A model generated the notes under the pieces. That model made no database searches, had not been told where the DNA came from, and saw only the letters and a program-made list of their open reading frames with translations. The position numbers and the translations under genes were made by a program. Positions 46,131-58,129 of a stretch of 64,000 nucleotides of DNA are shown one piece after another. Origin of the DNA: Theropithecus gelada (Eukaryota > Chordata > Mammalia > Primates > Cercopithecidae); assembly GCF_003255815.1 (NCBI RefSeq), contig NC_037673.1, forward strand, positions 4,273,840-4,337,839, written 5' to 3'. Numbering within the stretch: the first letter of the stretch is position 1; each line of letters starts with the position of its first letter.

Positions 46131-48289
46131 GGAGCATATAATCCCTGAATTGGAAGGATGATGTGTTGTGACTTTGGGGGTAGCACTGAGGTAGGGGTGA
46201 GTGTGGGTCATAGACCCCAAATGGAAATTCTCTCCTGGTAAGGCCAGGCTCACGGCTTTTGGTTCTCCCTTCCTGCAGTGGCTCCAGCCTTACTGAACTC
46301 CCTGCAATTCCCTGCGTGCATCGCTCTCTTCCCAGGCCCTGCACAGGCTGCCTCATCATCTCCGACTCCTATTTCTGCATTGCAATGTGTTGGAATGTGA
46401 ATAACAAATCCTTTGAATATGAAAGTTACTCTGTTCCTTGATAAGTGAGATCAAATTTTGCAAACACTTGTCTAATTATTATTCAAAAAGAGAGGCTATA
46501 CACAACTTAGAATTTTATCTTGGTTTAATGTAAGGCATATTTTCACACAGTCCATCTAATATCCACAGAGAAAAACCACTCTAGAATAGTCTTACACGTA
46601 ATGTAATACATTTACTGTGTAGAAGTATATCTTAATGGGTTCAAATGTATAGCATTCATATAAGATATGGAATTAATAATTCATATAAGATGTGGAATTA
46701 ATAGGGAATGATTCATTCATTTATTATCCTGTGCTGCTATTTAGAAAATATTGGCTAACTTAGAATTGGAAGATTATTAAAGTTAATAAGGATTATAAAA
46801 GACCTCTATGAAAGTAGATATTATTTTGAAGTTTGAAAGTAGAATGGATGAAGACATTATAAAATAAAAGCAAAAGGGTAACCAATAAAATAAAGTATGT
46901 TTGAGTACAGCAGAAGAAAAATAGCTGTTCTAAGCAAACCATCTATAATTGCAATTAAATAATTCAGTAATAATGATGAATTTTAGAATACACCTGTTTT
47001 TGGGGGGTAAGGGAGAAGGGAGGGTATTTTTCAAATTATTATGTGACAGTGCTTTGAAGATGTGCCATACGTCAGTTGAGTAGGAAGGAGTTAATTATAC
47101 ATTTAATTTTATATCTATATCTATATCTCTTTTTCAAGAGAAGGAGAGAGCAAGAATGAACTTAATATACTCATTGTTTCCTTTGTCTATTTCAACTTTC
47201 TGTGATTTTAAAGTTCTTAAGTTTCCATTGTGCCCATATTGTTATTAGACTTAGAAAAGCTTATTTAAAAGTTTGTACTAATAGTTCATTTTTATAACTT
47301 GCAGAAATGCTGCCCATTGCAGTGATGCAGAAGTGGGTGCTCAATATATAAAAGTATTAACGAAGTGTGGAACAGACAAAAGAGGAAAAGTAACTGCCTT
47401 TGGCATTCAAACTTCAACCCTGTCATAAAACAGTACATTCTGAAATCCTAAAATGGGCCGAAAAGCTTGGCGTCCTGAAAGCAGGCATGTTATAAATCAG
47501 CTAAAACAGGGGGCCCTTGGGTAGCTGATCTCAGAGCCTCCTTGGATTCCAAGGTAACAGTTAGGGGTTAGAGACCAAGTTCAAACAAATATTGTACAAG
47601 CTTCTGGAGCTGACATTCACACTGAATAAGCACATCAGAAAGCCTGCCTTGGAGTTTGGCATGGTTTCTATTTTATTTTTGATGCTAAAACAGATACAAA
47701 TCCAATGGAATGATTAGAAATTAAAACCAAAACTGAAAATTTGATCTCAGTCTAAAAAGCACGACAGATCAGAACGATCTGTCCATGACATTTACAGGTG
47801 AGTCAAAGCTCAGATTGATCTATCTTCGGTATACTAGTATTATAAAATATTATAATATAGTTTTGTAACATAATCATTTTATGGCATCTTCTTATAGTAT
47901 TATAGCACATTATAGTAGACTATGATAGAAATACAGCCTGAGAACATGAAGAAATTGGAATCTAATGCCAAAATAGGATATTTTTTAGGTAAAATTGTGT
48001 TGAAAGTGTAAGTGGCACCCAGCAAAGGCGAAGACCCTCTGCTCTGGGGAGAGCTCCATCTTTGCTTCTCTGCTTCCCCATTTCCAGAATGAACAACCAT
48101 GCCAAGTCCCCCACTTCCTTCACAAGCAGCAATCTGGGCCACAGCATAATGAATTGAAAAGTTGTTGAAACAATAAAATAAGTTAAACATGATATGAATG
48201 CCAGTTTCATTATTTTCTCCAGTTTATAAAAGTAGATTGCTGTATAACATTAGCAGCCACAAGGAAAGAAAAAACGTTTAGATTCCCTA
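46131..48289. other. Unassigned DNA
   Basis: No gene recognised. Contains a small tandem duplication at 46654-46703 and AT-rich words near 47830-47930. Confidence 0.45.
46654..46703. repeat. 25-bp tandem duplication (2 copies)
   Basis: Unit attcatataagatatggaat + taata, with one substitution between the copies. Confidence 0.85.
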
Positions 48290-48370
48290 AAAGTCTATTG
48301 AGTTTCTTCTATGTGTGTCCATGGTGCAGAACACAATGGAGTCTACGGGGGAATCAGAGAAGACGGTTGA
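48290..48370 (-). mobile_element. Probable L2 fragment
   Basis: The text tattgagtttcttctatgtg then gcagaacacaatggagtc resembles the complement of the L2 3' end (tgtgccaggcac region), strongly diverged. Confidence 0.4.
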
Positions 48371-49184
48371 GAGAAGTGGAGGATAGGGGCACAGAAAAAT
48401 CCAGCAGGTCAAGGAGAAAAATAGAAGACATCATCAGGCTTATTTGGGATTAACACTCGTAGAAAAAAAAAAAGATACAAACGAATGTTTACTTTCATAC
48501 CTGTTATGAGAGAAATAAATTGATAATTTACTTTGATACTTTTATCAGTGATTTATACTGATACTTTATCAGTGATTGAGCACTTTGGGAGACCGTCAAA
48601 GTCTGGGGCCCCCAGAGGCTGGAGTCAGAGTAAAGGTGGTTGGGCATGGTCAGGAAGAGGTTTCAAAGAAGGAGGGATGAAGGTTTTGATGAACAATGGG
48701 AAACTGAGGATGGTTAGTTCAGAAAGAGGAATAGTTTGAGTATCAGAAAAACCATGAGACGAATTAGCCAGTCTTCCCGCTGTGACCAATACCTTGTTGG
48801 TAAATTTGGGAGGACAAGTCAGGTGCCAGTTTGGATGTTCAGGAAGCATTTGCGCTGTTAAGAGGGGCAGGTGGGTGACTGCCGTCAGCCCCACGAGACT
48901 GGGACCATCCTGCTGGCTTGGCTGTTGCTCCTGGAACATTGAGGGCTACCTCCAGGGAGATGGGCCAGGCAAAGACTCACAGGAAAAATCGGAGTGGACT
49001 GCAGGGAGGGTGCATATCTGGAGTCAGATTCTGAGCGACCAGTAGGACAGTACCGAGGTGTCCAGACAGAGGTGACAGAGCCCGGACCTTGGAAAGAGGA
49101 GGCAAGGCAAGGGTGACCACTGCAAGGATGCAGGCAGGGCAAGGAGCATGGGCTGATGCTGAACACCAAGCATGTGAGGACCTT
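48371..49184. other. Unassigned DNA, moderately GC-rich
   Basis: No family recognised. A short near-duplicate (gatacttttatcagtgattt / gatactttatcagtgattga) lies at 48535-48580. Overlapping frames of 60-100 codons on both strands have no domain signature. Confidence 0.45.
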
Positions 49185-49360
49185 TCTGCTTTGGAAGCTT
49201 GGCGTTCAATGGACAAAGTAATTCATCTCAATGGTAGTTATGATCTGCTTTGGAAACTTGTCATTCAATGGGCAAAGTAAGTCATCTCAGTGGTAGTTAT
49301 GATCTGCTTCAGAAGCTTCGCATTCAATGGGCAAAGTAATTCATCTTAATGGTAGTAACA
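49185..49360. repeat. 59-bp tandem repeat (3 copies)
   Basis: Units start tctgctttggaagcttggcg (49185), tctgctttggaaacttgtca (49244) and tctgcttcagaagcttcgca (49303). Each is 59 bases, differing by several substitutions, and ends near ggtagttatga. Confidence 0.95.
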
Positions 49361-49575
49361 ATTTTACCAGAAATGTAATGAGCTCTTGTGAGTCAAACAC
49401 TACGCGAAGCAGTTCAAAAATCTTTTCGCATCTTCTCCACCCATGACGAGGGGGATACTATTTCTATTTTCATTTATAGCTGAGGAAACAGAGGCATTAG
49501 GAGGTGACTTAACTTACCGAGTCACAGAAGTACCTGGGTGTAGAGCTGTGTTTCAGCTCAGATGCTCCCATCTGG
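49361..49575 (-). mobile_element. MIR SINE
   Basis: Plus-strand gtgagtcaaacactacgcga, tatagctgaggaaacagagg and a cttaccgagtcacagaagta segment are the complement of MIR. Covers most of the element. Confidence 0.7.
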
Positions 49576-49939
49576 CCCCAGTCTTAGCCAGTATGTTCAA
49601 CAGTGATGCAAAGTAGAGAAGCAGCAAAACCAGAAAAGGAAATAGTGCAGTGTTTGGGGCCTTCTTGTGGCATAGCAAGTAAACGAGCCTTCCTGGGTTA
49701 AGTGCACATGGAGCAAGCTGAAGGTCTAAAGCAAAGGCAGCCCTAGGCTCAGTACAAGGAGGCCTGAAAAGCAGGAGAGCAGAAGCCAAAAGCTACATGA
49801 CAGCCTGAAGCCACCTGGATTTGGGATGCCCCTGGGTCTGGCTCCAGGGAATCTGCGAGCATATTGGGGAGTCTTTCTTAACTAGGAGAAGGCCAAATGA
49901 ATGACGTAAAAATCACAAAACAATTATCTAGGAAAGTCC
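49576..49939. other. Unassigned DNA
   Basis: About 360 bases, with no repeat or gene recognised. Confidence 0.45.
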
Positions 49940-50456
49940 TGTCAACATAAAACTATATACAGATGGATCCCTAAATAAAAAGGTTTTATTTAGAACAATG
50001 TACAAGAAGTAGGATTGCAATCCAGCATATCCATATAGATCAGGGTGGTCTCTGGTAGGTGCAGAGGACAAAGGAAAAGGTTAGGGTTTATTGGGGAAAG
50101 AGGAGGTCACCCAAATTGTTTGGAAAGAAAGTTCATTGGCTCTGGCAGTGATTTCTAAGGGCTGGCAAGTGCTGACTGGCTAGAGTGAGCAGTCACTGGG
50201 TGGGCCTGTTATCCTAGTGTTAGGGTTAGGGCTTTGTAGTTTTGCATTGCGCTTGTGAGACAGTGTGTCACGCAAGTGTTCTTGTCTAAGTGGCTGGCTG
50301 TCCTCTTGTGACTCATGTAGTGAGCTGCGATTTGGGAAAGTCCCTTGTGATAGTTCCTGTTATCAGGCAAATGGTGCATGAGACTCCCCACTTCACGGCT
50401 TTCCCCAGCTCCATCTGCCAAGGTTTGATACAAGTGACTCCATTTTGAATCTGACA
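49940..50456 (-). mobile_element. ERV1-like LTR
   Basis: The minus strand starts tgtcagattcaaaatggagt and ends near gttgaca, with acttagacaagaacacttgc in between and a ccccaataaaccct polyadenylation context. Size (517 bases) and TG...CA ends suit a class I LTR. I found no matching flanking duplication, and the family is not certain. It contains two TTAGGG words (50217-50230) by chance. Confidence 0.55.
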
Positions 50457-50589
50457 ACTTTCAAAGCCTAATGCTAATAAATAATACAAAAGCAGAAATG
50501 AAAGTGATAATTTTCAAGACAAATACAATTGACTAAAATTTTATAAACTATAAATGGAAAACACAGATAAACAATATACCAAAAACTAC
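50457..50589. other. Unassigned AT-rich DNA
   Basis: Nothing recognised. Confidence 0.4.
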
Positions 50590-51070
50590 TGCATTAGTTT
50601 TCTGTTGCCGTGGCAACAAATCAACCCAAACTTGTTGTCTTAAAGCAACACGGATTTAACATCTTGCAGTTCTGGAGGCCAGATGTCTGAAATCAGTTTC
50701 ACAGGGATAAAGGGAAGGTGTTGGCAGGGCTGATACCTTCTGGGGACTCTAGAGGAGAGTCATTTTCCTATCTTTTTTAGCTTCTGGAGGCCTGTGTTTT
50801 GTGGCTGATTGCCTGTCCCTTTCAACGGCACAACATTTTTATCATCATATCACCTGCTCCTCTGTAGGCAAATCGCCCTTTTCCTCCTTCTTATAATGAC
50901 ACTTGTCATTACACTTAGGGCACACCTCAAGAATCCAGAATAACCTTCCCATCTCAATACCTTAACTAAACCATATTTGCAAAGCCCCCTTTGCCATACC
51001 AAGTAACATTCACAGGTTCTGTGTATTAGGATGTGGATAATATGGAGTGTTATTCTTTAGCTTATCATAA
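50590..51070 (-). mobile_element. MLT1-like (MaLR) LTR
   Basis: Plus text tgcattagttttctgttgcc, gcagttctggaggccagatg, cttctggggactctagagga, tcctccttcttataatgaca and gtattaggatgtggataat is the complement of a mammalian MaLR LTR related to the one at 36122. Confidence 0.7.
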
Positions 51071-52079
51071 CCATGAAAGAAAATGAACCAATAATATGAT
51101 TTTTACCACCCCCTCTTCACCCATTCACATTATGAAAATGTATCTGTCCCAGATAATTTTATGGTCAAATATTTCAATCCAACTAAGGAAACCAATCATC
51201 CTTATTTCATTTTTAATAAATTCAAAACCTAGAAAAAAATAAAAGCTACTCAACTTGTGTTTTAAGGCTACTATACCTTGATTTAAAAGTAAGTATAACA
51301 ATATAAGAAAAGACTATCAAAACTAATGCCTGCTGAATAAATTCTAGCTTATGAATATAGATGCAAAAATTAATTAAAATGCAAGCTAAGTCAGATATAT
51401 CTTAGAAATGCAAATACAGTTAAGCAGCAGAAAATCTACTTACATAATATCCTAAAGTAGCAATTTAAGGAAAAATTACTTTTGATCATCTTAAAGATGC
51501 ATACAACACATTTAAAATACATTTAATGGAATTCAATATCCATTTATAATACCAACCATTAGCAAATTAGAAATGAAGATAGATTTCATAATAAAAAAAT
51601 ATTTATCTCATCATCTAAAAGACAAACATAAGGCAAAGGAAGTTAACTAAGCAATTCACGCATAATAAACACAAATACCTAATGGACAATTAAAGAAGTT
51701 CAACCTTTCTAGTAATCAAGGAACCACAAATGAAAAACACAGTTTTATGTATCTACAAAGGAAATTGTATAAAAATGCTTGCAGTGTATTTATTAAATAA
51801 TAGCCAAACAATTTTTTGTTGTGGTCTCACTATAAATGTCAACCAGAATTTATTTTCATTTTTTGAAAATGGTGACATTTATACAAAGAAACCAATAAGA
51901 ATCACCATTAAGTTTGTGGGAAGAGATGAGAATAAACTAGCCCATCAGGTATTAAAATATATTATTAAGTCTTAAAATACTGGGGTACTGGCACATGAAA
52001 AGTTAGATACATTTTACAAAAGCAAATTGACTAAAATCACAGAGATAGACCAACATATGTAGGGACTTACAGTTTCACA
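51071..52079 (+). mobile_element. Old L1M/HAL1-like ORF2 patchwork
   Basis: Diverged L1 ORF2 text: ttcataataaaaaaatattt, ttatgaatatagatgcaaaa, ttttgatcatcttaaagatg, gaattcaatatccatttata and gaagttcaacctttctagta. The order suggests the middle and C-terminal parts of ORF2 with deletions. No intact frame. Confidence 0.65.
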
Positions 52080-52175
52080 AAGGTGAAATAATATGTACAA
52101 CAAACCCCCATGATGCGTATTTACCTATATAACAAACTTTCACATGTACCCCTCAGTCCAAAATAAAGATGAAAA
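52080..52175 (+). mobile_element. Primate-type L1 3' end, about 95 bases
   Basis: aggtgaaataatatgtacaa, caaacccccatgatgcgtat and cacatgtacccctcagtcca followed by aaataaagatgaaaaaaaa match the last part of a primate L1 3' UTR, like the 46-kb copy. Confidence 0.75.
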
Positions 52176-52829
52176 AAAATGGGGAAAGGGAGAAAAACTG
52201 ACTGGTGTTTAAACATTTAATATTACAACAATTTAGTAGTCGTATTTTTAAAAAATACAATAAAGTTTGCTTCTCTACTTGACATATTACATCATAACAA
52301 ATTCCACATGCATTGAATTTTAATTCACCTTAGAAAGTAAATCAGTTGTTCATTCCAAAATGCCCTTCTCAACAGATGTGCATAAAAACTAGGTAATTTC
52401 AACATCTTGATTCCAACTAGAAATAGAAGAAAAATGTCTTAACTTAATATGGGATATCTAGAGATACAACTGATATGTTTGATGACAGAATGATGTCATT
52501 CTTTTAAAAGTTGGTAATAAGTCAGTGGTGTTCATCTTTCCCTTCTGAATTCAATATTACATGTGTTTCTTGCACATACAGTGAGACAAGAAACAAATGA
52601 ATAACAAAAACTATGCAAATTGAAAAGAAAAACAAAAATTTCCTTGTACAAACAATATTATGTCTACATACAAAACCTTGAGAATCTATAGATAACTTGT
52701 TATAGCTACTAGGAGATTTAGACCAAACTGTTGGATATAAGATAAATATACAAAAATAAAGAACATTTTTATGAATCACCATACACAATTAGATAGTGTA
52801 TAGCTGATTAATAAGAATAATGATCCCAC
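52176..52829 (+). mobile_element. Old L1M ORF2 fragment
   Basis: The part 52530-52800 matches the L1 reverse transcriptase region: gtgagacaagaaacaaatga, aaccttgagaatctatagat, actaggagatttagaccaaa and gatataagataaatatacaa. Upstream similarity is weak. Confidence 0.5.
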
Positions 52830-55345
52830 AGGAAGAGGTGGGCTGTCACTGTTGCTGCATCTCCCCACATGGCTGCAATCCCCTCCCGCTCTGACTTAAG
52901 TGACCTCCAAGGAATTTAAAGGGCCAGAACCGTTTCTCCTTTGTATCTCCTTCATTTTCCTCTTTTTTTTTTTTTTCAAACCTTCTGGGAGCCTGACATT
53001 CAAATGTAAGACATTCAAAAGCAACTGCATATATAAAGAAAAGTAAAAAATGACTGTGCATACCCAGAAAAAGTGACAAGCTTAGAGAAGACCTATGAAA
53101 ACTTTACATATACACATGAGTCTAGTCCTTCCCACAGTTATATCCTATAATAATAAATAAATTTTTAAAGAGACAAAGTAGAAAACCCTGGAGTGGGGAG
53201 GAGAGGGGGGAATGGAACCTGATTTCCAGAGTTACCACATTATTTGGTTCAAATGTCCAGTTTCCCAAACAAACAAATGAACAAACAAAAATCATACAGC
53301 ATACAAAGAAACAAAAAAGCATGGCCCAACCAAAGAAAATAAATAAATCAACAGAAACTGTGCCTCCCTAAAAAAAAAAACTGTTGGCAGATATGCTAGG
53401 CAAAGTCATCAAACAACTGTCTTTTAAAAGATGCTCAAAGAACTAAAGGAAGATGTAGAGAAAGAAAAGAAAATGATGTACTAAGAAAATGGCAATATCG
53501 ACATAGAAATAGAAAATTTAAAGAGAAATTTAAAAGAAAAATTGGCGTGAAAAGTACAATGCCAGAAATAAAAAACTCACAGATTGAGATCTGAGAATGC
53601 AGAAAAAAAGAATCAGTGAACTTGAAGACAGAAGAATAAGAATTATCAAGTCTGAAGAAGAGAAAGAAAACATATTGAAGAAATGGGAACAAGTTTAAGG
53701 GACCTGTTAGGTACCATCAAGCAGATCAACATACATATTGTGGGAATTCCAGAAAAGAGAAAGAGAAAGAAGACAGAATATTTGAAGAAATAATAGCTGA
53801 AAAGTCTTCAAATGTGGTGAAAGACATGAACATAAGCATCTAAATGCTCAAAAAATTCCAAGTAACATGACGTTAGAGAGACCCACACCCAGACATATCA
53901 TAATCAAAGTTTCAAAAGACAAAGAGAGAAAGGCAAAGGGACAAAGGCAAAGATAAAGACAAACAGACAAAGACAAAAAAAATCTTGAAAGCAGCAAGAG
54001 AGAGGTGACTTATCACACACAAAAAATCCTCCATAAGATTATTAGCTACTCTCCTATCAGAAACCTTGGAGGCCAAAGAATCTAATATGCGAGAAGACAG
54101 TCCCTCAATGTGAGAAAGATACTTAAAACATTTCCAGACTTAAAAATGTTGAGAAAATTCATTACCACTAGACCTTCGCTGAAAGAAATGATCAAGAGAG
54201 TCTTGAAGGGTGAACTGACGGAAGACTAGACAATAACTCGAAACTCTATAGAGAAATAAAGATCTAAATAAACGTAAATACATGCACAATCCTAAAAGCT
54301 TGTATCATTGTAACAATGGATTATAACTGCACTTTTTGTTTTGTACATGATTTAAAAGAATTATTAATTTATGTTTTGGAACACACAACACACAATTTAT
54401 GATGTACAAAGATGTACCTTCCTGATATCAACAACCAGAAAAGAAGAAGAGGAAACTGTTAAAGAAGCAGAGTTTTGTATGTTGTTGAAATTATTATCAT
54501 AAAAATTCATTAGAGTGTTTGAATTTTTGGATGTTTGAATTTTGGGAAAATTAGAGTGTTATAATTTTGGGATGTTAAATGTGATCTTTATTGGAAGCAC
54601 AAAGAAAATAGCTACAGAACGTATAAAAAGAGAAATGAGAAAGAAATGTAAACATTTCACTAAGAAAAACCAACTAAACATGAAAAATTGCAATAGTGTA
54701 GGAAATGAGGGACAAAATGCTATAAGGCATATGAAAAACAAATAGCAAAATGATGGAAATAAGCCCCCCCTTATCAGTAACTGTTATCAAAGTAAATGCA
54801 TTAAACTCTCGAATCAAAAGACATACATTGGCAGAGTGGATTAAAAGCAATAACAACAGAAAAACATGATTCAACTCTATGCCGTCTACAAGACTCACTT
54901 TGTATCCAAAGACATAAATTGGTTAATAGTGAACAAATGGAAAAGAGATTTTATGTAAATAGTAACCAGAAGAGAATAGGTGTGGCTATACTAACAACAG
55001 ACAAAATTAAATTTCAATCAAGAAAGTGTATGAGACAAAGGAGGATATTATATCTTAATAAAAGGTTGACTACAGCAAGAAAGGCGGTACTTAGACTACG
55101 CAAAATCATAGATACATGAAGTAGAGGGATCATTGCCAAGGATTCAGGAAAGCAAAAAATGGAAAATAATGGTTTAGCAGGCACAGTGTTTCAGCTTTAG
55201 AAGATAAAAACGAAAACGTATGGAGATGGATGATGATGATGGCCGCACAACATTATGAAGGTATTTGATACTGTACCACTGAACCTACACTTAAAAATAG
55301 TTAAGGTGGTAAATTTTATGTTATGTGCATTAAAAATAGGAAAAA
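52830..55345 (+). mobile_element. L1M copy with large internal deletion
   Basis: Contains 5' UTR text (tttccagagttaccacatta, aatgtccagtttcccaaaca), the ORF1 region (about 53330-54250, with gaaagcagcaagagagaggt), the ORF1-ORF2 spacer and the start of ORF2 (caatcaagaaagtgtatgag). Near 55080 it jumps to the 3' UTR (gtggtaaattttatgttatg), so most of ORF2 is missing. ORF1 and the endonuclease frame are broken. Confidence 0.9.
54919..55119 (+). pseudogene. L1 ORF2 endonuclease relic
   Basis: A 66-codon frame whose NQKRIGVAILTTDKIKFQS part matches the ORF2 endonuclease start; the last third is 3' UTR read in frame after the deletion at about 55080. Confidence 0.6.
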
Positions 55346-55403
55346 ATATTTTAAAAATGTATTGTCTCATAGTTCAAGGGGTCAGAAGTACAAGATCAAA
55401 GTA
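55346..55403 (-). mobile_element. MLT1-like LTR, left part
   Basis: gtctcatagttcaaggggtc and agaagtacaagatcaaagta match the antisense MLT1 phrase for ctcacagttctggaggctag. Interrupted at about 55404. Confidence 0.6.
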
Positions 55404-55840
55404 ATGACATGAGGCGGACGGAAAAGCTGGACAGGGACCCCCCTCTTCATTTTCCCTTGCACACACCTGGCTACACTATGTGCACTGAACCTTTCAGCCT
55501 TGCAACCACAAACACCCCCCTTCACAAAATAGACCAATCACATCTGAGACAAATGGAGTACTTTCACCCCAGGCACCCTGTCAACTAAAACGACTTTCCA
55601 AAAGACCCTCCCCAATTGCACATACACAGTGAAATCTCAGCTTGTCCTAATCTAACCTCTGCTTCAATTTAATAGCAAAAATTACATCCCTCGTTAGAGA
55701 TTTAAGATAATAATAAGATGATGTTCTTGTGTTCCTTTCTGCTCAAGAGGAAAGCCCCAAGGAACTGCCTTACTGAAGCCCACATCAGACTCTTGATCTA
55801 TTTCTATTTACTGAGGACAGAGAGTCCGCTGCTGGTAACA
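55404..55840. mobile_element. Unidentified LTR-like insertion
   Basis: About 437 bases start tgacatgaggcggacggaaa and end near gtccgctgctggtaaca, inside an MLT1-like LTR whose text resumes with gacggggttggtaccttctg. TG...CA ends and the clean interruption suggest a solo LTR. No clear target duplication, and the family is unknown to me. Confidence 0.4.
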
Positions 55841-56167
55841 GACGGGGTTGGTACCTTCTGAGGGCTTGAAGGAGAATCTCTTCCATGTCTCTCTCCAGAT
55901 TCCTGACAGCAGCCAGCAATCCTAGCATCCCCTGGCTTGTGGATGCATCACTCTAATCTCCCTCTCCATTGTTACATGACCTTCTCTTTGTCTTGCTGTC
56001 CTTCCAAGCACACTAGCCATTGGAGTTAGGGACCATATAAATCCAAGGTATTTTAGTCTTAAAATCCTTAACTAATTATATCTGCAAAGATTCTCTTTGT
56101 AAATAAGGTCACGTTCTGAGGTTCTCAGTGGACACAAACTTTGTGGGACACTATTTAACCTACCACA
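55841..56167 (-). mobile_element. MLT1-like LTR, right part
   Basis: ggttggtaccttctgagggc, cttctctttgtcttgctgtc, taattatatctgcaaagatt, aaataaggtcacgttctgag and the end tttaacctaccaca agree with antisense MLT1-like LTR text. Confidence 0.7.
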
Positions 56168-56330
56168 CTTTCTAACTATTCACTCATTGAATTCTCTATG
56201 AGGTAAAAATATTGGTATTCCTTTTTTGTAAATGAGAAAACCAAGGGTACAGAGAGTTTAAAACAGTTGCTTAATATCACACATGTAGAAAAAAATGGGT
56301 GTCTGGCACCAAGTCCAGGGCTCTGTCCAC
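56168..56330 (-). mobile_element. MIR SINE fragment
   Basis: Plus-strand aatgagaaaaccaagggtac, agagagtttaaaacagttgc and cttaatatcacacatgtaga are a diverged complement of the MIR core. Confidence 0.6.
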
Positions 56331-57974
56331 TTTTCTATACTCACAAGAACTGGGGCAGCTGCCCTGAGTTCTTTCCCAAGATTGTCTCACATCCTAAATG
56401 GGGAAGGCTTTTAGCCTTCTTTGAAATACACAGAAAACTGACTTTGAAACACACAGAAAAAGGCACTGCTGCTTCTACTCCTTGCTCAGGGCCCATACCC
56501 ACACGTATCACACAAACATGCGACTTTCACCCACACATGAACACAGCACAGGGTGTTTTGCAGCCTGGCAATTTCAATGCTGGGCTTTTAAGTGATCAGT
56601 GCTATTATGCAGGTGAGCACCAGGAGTGGGGCCACAGTAGGGTCCAGGTGACCTGGACATCAGGAGTTTAGTGACTGTGACCTATTCTTGAATTAAATTA
56701 AAATAACCTGCTGTGTAGAAATCAATACGCAACGATATTAACTTACTTTTCGGGAGAAACGTGCAAATACAACTAGCAATCATCTCCTTGGAAACGTAAG
56801 TTTTTTAAACTTTTGTTTCAATTTGGTCTACTCCCTCCAGGACTGATGAGACAGTTGAGTTTCCAGAGAGGATGTGAGGAGTTGGAATGGAGACAGGGAG
56901 GGCCACCTGCAGGTCAGGCTCAGCCTCTGCTCAGTTGGGGTGCTCCCCTGAACTCTTCAGTTCCTTCATCTGTAAGATCAGGTCTCAACCAAGATTACAG
57001 GAAATACTACCCCCTGATTCTGAGCATCTTGGATGGGGTTGCGGTGTGTGAATTCATCCCCTGTAAAGGAGGTTCTTCTTCCTCGGAGAAGAAGACACCT
57101 AGCCAGACACCTAGCCTGCACCCTCCGCGGGCTCTCTGTAGGGCGACCCTCAGGGGGTGTGGCAATCAGGGGGTAATCACTCCCCTGGGATTGGCTTCAC
57201 AGCTGCAAGTCAAATCTTATAAGACCCAAGAGGCATGATTATCTGCTGTCATGGTTTAATTCTTAATTAAAACAAGAACCAGCACTAAAATAGGATTGGG
57301 GAGAGGATTATGCTCCTCTCTGCCGAGACAAGGGGTGTGTGGGCTCCCTGAGAGCTTTGGGTCAGAACCCTGAGGATCCCTCCTTAAAGCATGAGCAATG
57401 GGCACTCCAGTAGAAATCTTGAGGCTGCATAATTTGCTGAGGATGCCCCAAAATACAGAGGTCTTGGGACTCTCTGATGTCAGCAGCAAGCCAGGGCATT
57501 TTCAGACTCACTCTCTTAACCTTTTAAGCCCACTTGTGAGCTGTGTTCTCATTAGCAGGTTTGTGTTGCAAGTACAGCAAGGGGGTGAGACTCATTATGC
57601 CTATTACAGAAAATTAGAATAGCTCAGTGTTATATTTAATACAAAGAGGCCAAACCTGCAATTAGAGAAAGTAATTTCAAACCATGGTGAAATATTAATA
57701 TTAAAAGTGTTGCAAGGACAAGAATCTAATTAACACAAGTTAAAGAAAAGTCTTAAAGATTCTAATTTTATGATCTTTTTAAATAAAAATTAACCCGATT
57801 AGAGTTCTCTCTTAAAGGTGACATTTATAAAAAAAAAAGTTCCAAGCAATTTAACTACAATGGATTTCGACAAGACAGCTTCCTGTCTGCACTGGCTCCC
57901 TATTTTTAAATTTTACGAGGTTCTTCTGGCAGAGTTTTGTAACAGTTAAGATGAAAATTCGGATGCATGGCACC
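56331..57974. other. Unassigned single-copy DNA
   Basis: No gene or repeat recognised. Frames of 134 and 141 codons (56267-56671, 56813-57238 plus) have no domain features, and no initiation or splicing context supports them. Confidence 0.45.
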
Positions 57975-58035
57975 CTTTAAAAGGAAGGGGAAGAAAAGAA
58001 AAGGAGGAAGAAGAGGAAGAAGAAAGGAAAATAAT
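57975..58035. repeat. Purine tract (GA/GAA-rich)
   Basis: About 60 bases of nearly pure G and A (aaggaagggg, gaggaagaagaggaagaag). Could form triplex-type structures. Confidence 0.85.
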
Positions 58036-58078
58036 CAATTTGGTATCAAATTTATTCCAAAGCAGAGAAGTGCATATT

Positions 58079-58092
58079 TTTTTTTTTTTTTC
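58079..58092. repeat. Poly(T) tract
   Basis: About 15 consecutive T ahead of ctgattgtgg. Confidence 0.85.
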
Positions 58093-58129
58093 TGATTGTG
58101 GAAAAAAGACATGCAGAGAGGTCAAAGGT

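Noticed and set aside
50217..50230. Two TTAGGG telomere-like words
   Set aside because: Only two copies inside an LTR-like block; not an interstitial telomere.
56267..57238. Frames of 134 and 141 codons
   Set aside because: The first starts in a MIR fragment, and neither has domains, splice signals or promoter context.
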